DNA from: CAIYRG01 sp964494505
GTDB taxonomy: Bacteria > Pseudomonadota > Alphaproteobacteria > Micropepsales > Micropepsaceae
DNA: 64,000 bases
Assembly: GCA_964494505.1 (NCBI GenBank)
Contig: CAZBRO010000013.1
Coordinates: 1 to 64,000 of the forward strand
Direction: 5' to 3'
Shown piece by piece: positions 51,610 through 58,267 of the stretch. The stretch's first letter is position 1; every line of letters starts with the position of its first letter. The translations under genes and the position numbers were made by a program. The notes under the pieces were generated by a model. That model saw only the letters and a list, made by a program, of their open reading frames with translations, did no database searches and was not told where the DNA came from.

Positions 51610-52263
51610 TCAGTAGCTCCCTGCATGGCCGCGCGATTGCGTCGGCGCAGATAGAAGCTTCACATTCACGCTGAGGTGCGTGGTTTCGCCGGACAGCGTG
51701 GTCTTCAGACTCGGCGGTTCACGTCCGGGCGGCAGTTTGGGGTGCCAGATCTGGGCTTGGTAATTGCCCGCCGGAACGTCGGGCATGGTGACCTTGCCGT
51801 CTGCGCCGGTCAGCACCGTCCACGGGCTTTCCGTGACGAAGGCGTAAGCGATCATATGATCGTGAATGTTGCAGCCGAGCGCCGCGATGCCGGCATTGTC
51901 GAAGGCAACGCCGGGGGACCGCTCGCCGCGGGCGAGCGTGATCTCGAACTGCTTGATGGGGGAGAAGGAATAGACCTGATGCGTCGTCTGGTCGTTGTTG
52001 GCGAAGACGACATGGCCGCCCTTGGGTACGATCGTCACCAGGGGAATGAAGGTCTCGTTGCGCTGATCGATGGTCTTCTCCCCGGGAAGGCGGGAGGAGG
52101 CCGTTGGCATCGATGTCTTGACGTCGGGAATCAGGCTGACGACGGCGTTGGAGATTGGGTGCCCGTCCTGGTCCAGAACCTCGGCCGTGAATGTGGTCGC
52201 GCTTGCCGGCGTGCAGGCGGCAAACAGCAGTACGCCGAGGATCGCTAAGGCTTTTTTCCCCAT
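51610..52263 (-). CDS. cupredoxin-fold protein (methylamine-utilisation-like)
   Basis: 217 residues with a signal peptide (LGVLLFAACTPASA). The C-terminal region carries a type-1 copper-like site: HVVFANNDQTTHQVYSF gives one His, and GCNIHDHMIAY gives Cys and two His, in the plastocyanin order. A beta-sandwich segment (TAEVLDQDGHPISNAVVSLIP) precedes it. It is often labelled methylamine utilisation protein. Periplasmic electron carrier or copper sensor. First gene of the operon; its start codon lies only 40 bases from the left end of an inserted IS1595-type element, so its native promoter is probably displaced. Confidence 0.82.
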   Translation of the reverse strand: MGKKALAILGVLLFAACTPASATTFTAEVLDQDGHPISNAVVSLIPDVKTSMPTASSRLPGEKTIDQRNETFIPLVTIVPKGGHVVFANNDQTTHQVYSFSPIKQFEITLARGERSPGVAFDNAGIAALGCNIHDHMIAYAFVTESPWTVLTGADGKVTMPDVPAGNYQAQIWHPKLPPGREPPSLKTTLSGETTHLSVNVKLLSAPTQSRGHAGSY

Positions 52264-52295
52264 ACGAGGAGCCTAAGGGAAAATGGTTACCGAAC

Positions 52296-52303
52296 CTTTG
52301 TGC
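52296..52303. repeat. left 8-bp target-site duplication (CTTTGTGC)
   Basis: CTTTGTGC here is repeated at 55477-55484 directly outside the right end of the mobile element. An 8-bp duplication is what IS1595-family transposases are known to make. The identity extends by chance into neighbouring bases (CCTTTGTGCGG on both sides). Confidence 0.75.
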
Positions 52304-52321
52304 GGGCATTATATACTTGAC
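52304..52321 (+). repeat. left terminal inverted repeat
   Basis: GGGCATTATATACTTGAC. Shares GG-N2-ATT-N-TATACTT with the right end read on the other strand. The transposase start is 45 bases inside. Confidence 0.7.
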
Positions 52322-52365
52322 TCAGCAAGAGCCACAGCATAGTCTCGGCCTATTGGAGACAGCCC

Positions 52366-53268
52366 ATGACGAACCCACTGAATAATGAGATTTTTCAAGA
52401 CGTTACGAAGGCACGCGAATGGCTTGAATTGCTGCTTTGGCCCGATGGCCGCGCCTGCGGCTACTGCGGCGTGGTTAATGAGTCGTCTCCGCTGAAGAAC
52501 CGCGACGGGTTCTACCAGTGCAACGCCTGCCGTAAGCAGTTCACCGTCATGGTTGGCACTGTATTTGAGCGTTCTCATATTCCCCTGAACAAGTGGCTCA
52601 TGGCCGCTTTCCTCCTGTGCGCGAGCAAGAAGGGCATCTCTGCCCATCAGATGCACCGCATGTTGGGCGTCACCTACAAATCGGCTTGGTTCATGATGCA
52701 TCGCCTGCGCGAAGCCATGAAGCCGAAGAACCCGCCAGCAATTGGCGGCGAGGGCGAGGTAGTCGAGATCGACGAAACATTCATCGGCAAGCGCGCCGGT
52801 CGCGCAAAGCGCGTTGGCGTTCATCACAAAAATGCAGTTCTGTCTCTGGTGGAACGCAACGGGCGAGCGCGTTCATTCCACATCGACAGCGCGACAATGG
52901 CGAACGTTCAACCGCTTGTTCTGACAAACGTTAGCCGCAAGAGCCGCATCATGACGGATGAGTCCACGATCTATTCGTCAGAAATGGGCTTCAAGGACCA
53001 CCAGAAGGTCAACCATAGCGCCGATGAATATGTGCGTGGCGAGGCTTCTACCAACACGGTCGAAGGCTTCTTCTCTATCTTCAAACGCGGCATGACAGGC
53101 GTTTATCAGCACTGTGGCGAGCAACACCTGCAACGCTACTTAAGCGAGTTCGATTTCAGATATTCTAATCGCGCTGGGCTTGGCGTGAATGACTCAAAGC
53201 GCGCCGAAATTGCGTTGCACGGCATTGTCGGCAAGAGGCTTACATATCGGCGGATTAACGCATCCTAA
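52366..53268 (+). CDS. IS1595-family (ISXO2-like) DDE transposase
   Basis: 300 residues. N-terminal zinc ribbon with CGYC (31-34) and CNAC (52-55), a helix-turn-helix region around ISAHQMHRMLGVTYKSAWFMMHRLR, then the catalytic core: EVVEIDETFIG (first Asp about 136), RIMTDEST (second Asp), and the HSADEYVRGEASTNTVEGFFSIFKRGMTGVY block with N and E of the ISXO2-type active site. GGAGA lies before the ATG. It looks intact, so the element may be active. The usual length for the family is about 300. Confidence 0.93.
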   Translation: MTNPLNNEIFQDVTKAREWLELLLWPDGRACGYCGVVNESSPLKNRDGFYQCNACRKQFTVMVGTVFERSHIPLNKWLMAAFLLCASKKGISAHQMHRMLGVTYKSAWFMMHRLREAMKPKNPPAIGGEGEVVEIDETFIGKRAGRAKRVGVHHKNAVLSLVERNGRARSFHIDSATMANVQPLVLTNVSRKSRIMTDESTIYSSEMGFKDHQKVNHSADEYVRGEASTNTVEGFFSIFKRGMTGVYQHCGEQHLQRYLSEFDFRYSNRAGLGVNDSKRAEIALHGIVGKRLTYRRINAS

Positions 53269-53523
53269 GACGCTCGTTCAGAAGATTCGCGCATTCATCC
53301 GTTGGCGAAGGAAGCATGGGTTTCCGGTTGCTCCAAAGAAGCGTTGGCGTCGCCGTCGCCGCACCTTGTAAACCTGCTTTTTATACTCTATAAAGTTAGT
53401 GGCTATAACGAATCTAAAGAACAAAACGGGACCACTATTGGGTACTAAACACTAAAAAACTAATGCATTGATTTCATTATGTTATTCCACAAAGAGGCGA
53501 TGGAGTCTTTATAGGTTATAAAA

Positions 53524-54870
53524 ATGAGAATGCCGCCAACTCCCCCGGACCGGAACAGCGTCTGGACTAAGCTTCAAAAGGACCAGGCCAAGCTTCAGGC
53601 CGTTCCGGCAATTCTGCAAAGCATTAACCAGGAAAAGTATGAGCACTGGGACACAATCCGCTTCAAAAAGGTACCTAAGCCACTCGATTCGAAAGACCTC
53701 TGGGCACTTACTAAAGTCTTTCGTGTCGCGGCCTCCCGTTCTTTGCCTTTGATCGACAAAAACGGAGTTTCCCTCGCGTTTTTCCAGACGAATTCGTTCC
53801 AGCGCTCATTGCATGAAATCGACAGCAATGCCCGTGGCGCGATTGGTGTTTCCGGCGCCTCTGCCAACCCAGCCGGTCGCGACCTGTATTTGCAACGGTC
53901 GCTCATAGAGGAACCCTTCTCAAGTTCAGTCCTTGAGGGTGCCGCTGCAACGCGGGCTCAAGCAAAGCGCCTCATCGAGGAAGGGAAGCCGCCGAGAACG
54001 CTTGGTGAGCGTATGATTATTAATAATTACCGCGCGATGGAGTTCATTCGTGAACATCGTTCAGAGCCGCTCACGGTAGATCGCGTCCTTGAAGTGCATC
54101 GAATACTGACAGTCGACACACTGGATAGGCCAGAAAAGTGTGGCGTTTTTCGTGCCCCAGACGATGTTGTTGTTGTGGAAGACACGACAACAAAAGAGAC
54201 ACTGCATATCCCGCCAAATGCAGAAGAGTTGCCAGCGCGCGTCCAGAAATTGTGTGACTTTGCAAACGGGGGTGTACAGGAGGGCGGATTTTTTATGCAT
54301 CCCGTCATTCGCGCCATCATACTTCATTACATGCTGGCATATGACCATCCGTTTTGGGACGGGAATGGGCGCTGCGCGCGCGCATTATTTTATTGGAGTG
54401 TGCTGCGTCACGGCTATTGGTTATTGGAATACATTTCTATTTCCGCCGTAATCAGGAGGGCTCCCATAAAGTATGGAACAGCAATTCTATACAGCGAGAC
54501 CGACGCCGGAGACGTGACTTATTTCATTGATCATCAGTTAGGCGTTATTCAATCTGCCATCGCTGATCTACACAAGTATCTAGATGCTAAGGCGACCGAA
54601 CTTCGCACCCTCGGGCAGGCATTAGGCAATTTAGAACGCGTCCTAAATGAGCGGCAGCTAAAGGTCATTCAGGATGCTTTGAAGCGTCCCAACGCACAAT
54701 ATACTATCCGCACCCATGCTATCACCCATGGGGTGCATTACCTTACCGCCCGACAGGATTTGGAGCAGCTCTCAAACAAGGGGCTTCTGCTTAGAAGAAA
54801 GCAGGGTGTGCAACTGCTCTTTACTGCCCCTGGTAATTTGCAGGACCGACTGAAGGTTCGCGCCGCCTAA
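53524..54870 (+). CDS. Fic-family protein with internal inhibitory helix
   Basis: 448 residues. The catalytic Fic loop is HPFWDGNGRCAR starting at His275, matching HxFx(D/E)GNGRxxR fully. Upstream, SSVLEG at 134-139 fits the inhibitory (S/T)xxxE(G/N) helix with Glu138, on the N-terminal side, so this is a class II single-chain Fic. The C-terminal 80 residues look like a winged helix (HAITHGVHYLTARQDLEQLSNKGLLLRRKQG). Such enzymes transfer AMP to Ser, Thr or Tyr of target proteins. The gene is AT-richer than its surroundings and lies as cargo in the IS1595 element. The 255-base gap before it is AT-rich with TATACT and similar hexamers but no firm gene. Confidence 0.92.
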   Translation: MRMPPTPPDRNSVWTKLQKDQAKLQAVPAILQSINQEKYEHWDTIRFKKVPKPLDSKDLWALTKVFRVAASRSLPLIDKNGVSLAFFQTNSFQRSLHEIDSNARGAIGVSGASANPAGRDLYLQRSLIEEPFSSSVLEGAAATRAQAKRLIEEGKPPRTLGERMIINNYRAMEFIREHRSEPLTVDRVLEVHRILTVDTLDRPEKCGVFRAPDDVVVVEDTTTKETLHIPPNAEELPARVQKLCDFANGGVQEGGFFMHPVIRAIILHYMLAYDHPFWDGNGRCARALFYWSVLRHGYWLLEYISISAVIRRAPIKYGTAILYSETDAGDVTYFIDHQLGVIQSAIADLHKYLDAKATELRTLGQALGNLERVLNERQLKVIQDALKRPNAQYTIRTHAITHGVHYLTARQDLEQLSNKGLLLRRKQGVQLLFTAPGNLQDRLKVRAA

Positions 54871-54875
54871 CTTCG

Positions 54876-55118
54876 CTAATCTCGTTTACGCACTTTTGTT
54901 GTCCGGGCCGTTTGATTCGGCGCGGACGATGGTCTGTGCTGCGGACCGGCCTTCGACACCTTGCGGACCATCTCTTCAAACTTCGGCCACGCATCCGGGT
55001 CCAGGTCCAAAGATTCGGGCGGAGAAGGCTTCTTCCTCGGGTTTGCGGGTTTGTTCACAGCTTTCCTGTGTATGGCGCGCAGAGTCGCTTGCGCGAAGCA
55101 TGGGTTTTCGCGTGCCAT
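54876..55118 (-). CDS. small basic protein of unknown function in the element
   Basis: 80 residues from the ATG at 55118. A basic, Pro-rich N-terminal half is followed by a short acidic helix LDPDAWPKFEEMVRKVSKAGPQHR and a basic tail (KVRKRD). The DPDAWPKFEE segment looks like a real conserved helix; otherwise I see no family. It converges on the Fic gene with a 5-base gap. It could be a small regulator or antitoxin-like partner, but the sequence does not show this. Confidence 0.4.
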   Translation of the reverse strand: MARENPCFAQATLRAIHRKAVNKPANPRKKPSPPESLDLDPDAWPKFEEMVRKVSKAGPQHRPSSAPNQTARTTKVRKRD

Positions 55119-55205
55119 TCTTAGGTCGGTCAACGAGTCGTGGCAACGCGCTCCGCTAACCGATTGGCGCACCCGATCCAGGGTTATCTGGGCCGGGGTG
55201 CAACA

Positions 55206-55329
55206 CCCTTCCGAACGGGCTCACCTCCCGTAGGAAGGGCAACTGAGACGGGCTTGGTGAGGCAACAGGAACGACGGGGTTCGACTCCCAATATCTGCCG
55301 CTAGCAGCCGCAGGTTCCTTGCCAAGCCC
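55206..55329 (+). ncRNA. orphan HEARO / IscB omega-RNA-like structured RNA
   Basis: Stem 1: CCCTTCC (55206-55212) with GGAAGGG (55233-55239), containing ACGGG/CCCGT (215-219/227-231). Then AACTGAGAC (55241-55249). Then a long stem: GGGCTTGG (55250-55257) with CCAAGCCC (55322-55329), extended by AGGAAC (55267-55272) with GTTCCT (55314-55319). Inside are GGG/CCC and CTGC/GCAG pairs. The conserved words CCGTAGG, GCA-CTGAGAC and CTGC-TAGC-CAG-GTT occur in the same order in the IscB omega-RNA scaffold (HEARO) as I remember it. No IscB, IsrB or TnpB-like gene follows. A guide, if any, would be the bases just before 55206. Confidence 0.68.
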
Positions 55330-55397
55330 TCTCTCTTTTGAATCCTTAACCGCTGCAATCCTGATTCGCTACCAATGACCTCAACGCTCCTTGTGGG

Positions 55398-55435
55398 TAT
55401 CCACCTGTGGATAACTCAGATCAGGCTTATTCACA
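55398..55435. other. cluster of DnaA-box-like sites with a 7-bp-arm palindrome
   Basis: TATCCAC (55398-55404) and GTGGATA (55407-55413) form a perfect palindrome; TGTGGATAA (55406-55414) is the exact complement of the DnaA box TTATCCACA. TTATTCACA (55427-55435), matching TTATNCACA, follows on the other strand. They lie inside the element, 41 bases from its right end, in an AT-rich stretch. The stretch 55119-55559 otherwise holds the ncRNA, the element end and no convincing gene. Confidence 0.45.
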
Positions 55436-55458
55436 GGCCAAAAACGCGATTCTGCTTA

Positions 55459-55476
55459 CTTAAGTATACAATCGCC
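55459..55476 (-). repeat. right terminal inverted repeat
   Basis: Read on the minus strand: GGCGATTGTATACTTAAG. Matches the left end at 13 of 18 positions. Confidence 0.7.
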
Positions 55477-55484
55477 CTTTGTGC
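55477..55484. repeat. right 8-bp target-site duplication (CTTTGTGC)
   Basis: Exact copy of 52296-52303. Joining the outer flanks gives an uninterrupted site between the cupredoxin gene and the esterase gene. Confidence 0.75.
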
Positions 55485-55559
55485 GGATTTTAACCATAAC
55501 CAAATCTACGCATTTGAATGTTTTACCGGATTTTGTAGGGCGATACCCTACAATTACTT

Positions 55560-56570
55560 TCAATCCGACAATGCCTTTGCCAGAATTGGGAGGCTTATAT
55601 CCATCCGGTAGTCGATCCCGGTGTGGTCATCGGGGAACTCCTCGTATCTGTGGGAGACGCCGAGGCGGTCGAGCGCCTTGTGCATCCGGCGCGCGCCATA
55701 GGCGAGATTGTACTGGTCGATGTCGCCGCAATCGATGAACAGCGCCTTCAGGCGCCTAAACCCGTCATGGTGAGTATCGACCAGGACCAGCGGGTCCCAT
55801 TTCGTCCAATTTGCCCAGCGCTCCTCGATCAGCTCGCAGGTCTCCATGTCGACCGGGAGCCGCACACCCATATAGGCGCCAAGGTCCGGATCGTAGGTCG
55901 CGCACATCGCGAGCATCATCAGGACATGGACCTCGTCGTCCTTCACTTTGCGCTTGGCGAAGAAGGCTTCGAGCCACGCTTGGACGTTGCCCCCTTCCTT
56001 GGCCAGCGCCCTCAGCGTCCGGGGCATGTCGTAATAATGAAGCAGCTCCCAACCCATGTCGCCGGAATGGCAGGCCGCGGCCGCCCAGAACTCCGGATAA
56101 AGCATCGGATGGACGATCGCGCCATAGCCACCGGAGCTCTTGCCGAACAGCCCGCGGCGGCCTCGACCGCCGCAGCCGAACTCGTTCTCGACGAACGGGA
56201 CGGCCTCCTGCACGAGGAAATCCCCCCAGGGGCCCATGGCCGCCGAGTTGATGTATTGATTGCCGCCGAGCTTGGTGAAGCAGTCCGGAAAAGCGATGAC
56301 ACAAGGCGGCATCGCGCCCGATGCGATCAGCCTGTCCGCCTGTTCGGGGATGTTCTCGGAGAAATTGCGCCAATTGGTGTGTGCAGGGCCCCCGGCCGTA
56401 AAGCCGACCAAATCGACGAGCAGCGGCAGGCCCCGCCCGTCATGGCCGGCCGGAATATAGACGTCGATCAGCCGGCTTGCGGGATCGCCCAGGAAATTGC
56501 CCTGGAGCAAAACGCTCTCCAGCGTCATCCGCTTTACCGTGCCCGCAGGCGCCGAAAGGTCGCGTCGCAT
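55560..56570 (-). CDS. esterase (alpha/beta hydrolase, esterase-D/feruloyl-like)
   Basis: 336 residues, no clear signal peptide. SRLIDVYIPAGHDGRGLPLLVDLVGFTAG opens the fold, the nucleophile elbow is GLFGKSSGGYGAI (GKSSGG, Ser), and FPDDHTGIDYR near the end carries the His. It resembles putative esterases that act on acyl-carbohydrate or aromatic esters. Before the element inserted it would have been the gene directly upstream of the cupredoxin operon on the same strand. Confidence 0.8.
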   Translation of the reverse strand: MRRDLSAPAGTVKRMTLESVLLQGNFLGDPASRLIDVYIPAGHDGRGLPLLVDLVGFTAGGPAHTNWRNFSENIPEQADRLIASGAMPPCVIAFPDCFTKLGGNQYINSAAMGPWGDFLVQEAVPFVENEFGCGGRGRRGLFGKSSGGYGAIVHPMLYPEFWAAAACHSGDMGWELLHYYDMPRTLRALAKEGGNVQAWLEAFFAKRKVKDDEVHVLMMLAMCATYDPDLGAYMGVRLPVDMETCELIEERWANWTKWDPLVLVDTHHDGFRRLKALFIDCGDIDQYNLAYGARRMHKALDRLGVSHRYEEFPDDHTGIDYRMDISLPILAKALSD

Positions 56571-56855
56571 GGGTGTTGCTCCTTATCTTTGCCCGCCGCC
56601 TGTACGGCCGGACCGTTGGCGGTGCTCAACCCTCTTCCGGGACCTCGCACAAAATATCATGGAACTTGCCGTCGGCCCCGCGCTCGATTCTCTCGACATA
56701 GGTGAAACGCAGCGCAAAGGCATGGCCGAAAGCTCCCGCAAGCGCGGTTCTCACGACGCGGCGGTTTGGGCGGGGCTTTCCGTCGTCTCTATCTTATGAA
56801 TTTGTTGCAGCCGCGCGGACTTTTCAGGCGTTTCCCAATCGCAAAGAGGTGACCT

Positions 56856-58187
56856 ATGCGCATCGCATCCTTGGAACCCCGCTGGACGGCTGAGGACAGC
56901 GAGCGCGTGGCGGTGATCGGCGAGCATTCCGAGCCTTTGGCGCCGCCGGATTCACGCGATTTCGCGCTGTCCTTCGAGCGCTTCGGCCAGACGAAGCTGA
57001 TGCTGCTCGGCGAGTCCACGCACGGAACTTCCGAATTCTATCGCGCGCGCGCAGCCATCAGCCGTCGCCTCATCGAGAGGCACGGCTTCAAGATCGTCGC
57101 CGTCGAAGCCGATTGGCCGGACGCCGCGCGGGTCGACCGCTATGTCCGGCATCTGGCGCCGGAGCCCTCGCGCCAACAGGCCTTCGCACGCTTTCCGACC
57201 TGGATGTGGCGCAATCAGGAGGTGCGCGAGTTCATCGATTGGCTGCGTGCCTATAACGAGCCGCTAAAGCCCGATGATCGCGTGGAATTCCGCGGTCTCG
57301 ACGTCTACAGCCTGTCGGCGTCCATCGAGGCGGTGCTCGCCTATCTCGACAAGGTGGACCCGGCCCAAGCAGCGCTGGCGCGCGAGCGCTATGGCTGCCT
57401 GACACCCTGGCAGAGGGAGCCCGCGGACTATGGCGCAGCAGCGCTCAAGGGCCGAGCCGGCTGCGAGGAGGAAGTTTCCGCGCAATTGCAGGAGCTGTTG
57501 CAGAAGCGGCTCCATTATATCCGCAAGGACGGCGAGAATTTCTTCGATGCGGCGCAGAACGCACGCATCGTGCGCGCGGCCGAGGAATATTACCGCGTCA
57601 TGTATTACGGCTCCGTCGAGTCCTGGAATCTGCGCGACCGGCATATGTTCGACACGCTGCAGCGGCTGATCGACCGGCGGGGCGGCGCACGCGCCATCGT
57701 CTGGGCGCACAATTCCCATATCGGCAATGCGTCGGCGACTGCCATGGGCTGGCAGGGCGAGTTCAACATCGGCGAGCTTGCACGCACCGCCTACGGCAAC
57801 GACATGGCCGCGATCGGTTTTGGCACCGACCGCGGCACGGTCGCCGCCGCGGACGCCTGGGATCATCCGATGCGCGTGATGAACATCGTTCCGGCGCGCG
57901 CGGATTCCTATGAGGCGCTGTTCCGCCAGACCGGTGCGGCGCGATCGCTCACCGATTGGCGCTCCGCGCGAGCCGCGGAATTACGCGAGGCACTGACGGG
58001 GCCCAAGCTCGAACGCGCCATCGGCGTGATCTACCGGCCCGATACGGAATACATGAGCCATTATTTCAAGGCGGTGTTGGCGGACCAGTTCGACGCCTTC
58101 GTCTGGTTCGACGAGACTCGCGCCATTGCACCGCTGGGACCGGCCCTGATCGAAGGCGTCCCCGAAACCTATCCCTTGGGGCTTTAG
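56856..58187 (+). CDS. erythromycin esterase-family protein
   Basis: 443 residues with AGAGGTGA before the ATG. EreA/EreB-type fold: LMLLGESTHGTSEFYRARAAISRRLIERHGFKIVAVEADWPDAARVDRY (GExxHG, EADW), FARFPTWMWRNQEVREFIDWLRAYN, VEFRGLDVYSL, and AIVWAHNSHIGNASATAMGW. The conserved His and Glu residues are present. True Ere enzymes open macrolide lactones; many environmental members have unknown substrates, so resistance cannot be claimed. The 285-base gap upstream shows no gene. Confidence 0.87.
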   Translation: MRIASLEPRWTAEDSERVAVIGEHSEPLAPPDSRDFALSFERFGQTKLMLLGESTHGTSEFYRARAAISRRLIERHGFKIVAVEADWPDAARVDRYVRHLAPEPSRQQAFARFPTWMWRNQEVREFIDWLRAYNEPLKPDDRVEFRGLDVYSLSASIEAVLAYLDKVDPAQAALARERYGCLTPWQREPADYGAAALKGRAGCEEEVSAQLQELLQKRLHYIRKDGENFFDAAQNARIVRAAEEYYRVMYYGSVESWNLRDRHMFDTLQRLIDRRGGARAIVWAHNSHIGNASATAMGWQGEFNIGELARTAYGNDMAAIGFGTDRGTVAAADAWDHPMRVMNIVPARADSYEALFRQTGAARSLTDWRSARAAELREALTGPKLERAIGVIYRPDTEYMSHYFKAVLADQFDAFVWFDETRAIAPLGPALIEGVPETYPLGL

Positions 58188-58267
58188 CAATCCTTCCGAA
58201 TCAACGCTCTTGCATCCCAAGCCCAAGAGGGGCGAGCATAGGCGCCCGGTCCCTTTGGGAGATGAAA

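Larger units (their letters stand above)
52304..55476 (+). mobile_element. IS1595-family element with passenger genes (3.17 kb)
   Basis: The left end GGGCATTATATACTTGAC (52304-52321) and the reverse complement of the right end, GGCGATTGTATACTTAAG (55459-55476), agree at 13 of 18 positions without gaps. Both are flanked by the same 8-bp target copy. Inside are a transposase (52366-53268), a Fic gene (53524-54870), a small minus-strand ORF (54876-55118), a structured RNA (55206-55329) and DnaA-box-like palindromes (55398-55435). The interior beyond the transposase is visibly more AT-rich than the host sequence. IS1595 elements with passenger genes are known. Ends were found by eye and were not checked against relatives. 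Confidence 0.75.

Noticed and set aside
53189..53371. 60-residue Arg-rich frame overlapping the transposase end
   Set aside because: It runs through the transposase C terminus in another frame and ends in a low-complexity Arg run; no ribosome site.
55276..55290. GGGGTTCGACTCCC resembling a tRNA or tmRNA T-arm
   Set aside because: Only three pairs can form, there is no acceptor stem or CCA in register, and the stretch is explained as the inner loop of the larger HEARO-like fold.
55375..55611. 78-residue frame across the right end of the mobile element
   Set aside because: It spans the element border and target duplication, has no family motif and is not an IscB start or remnant.
56856..58187. 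Calling a macrolide resistance gene
   Set aside because: The erythromycin esterase family is wide, and environmental members often have no macrolide activity; sequence alone does not show it.
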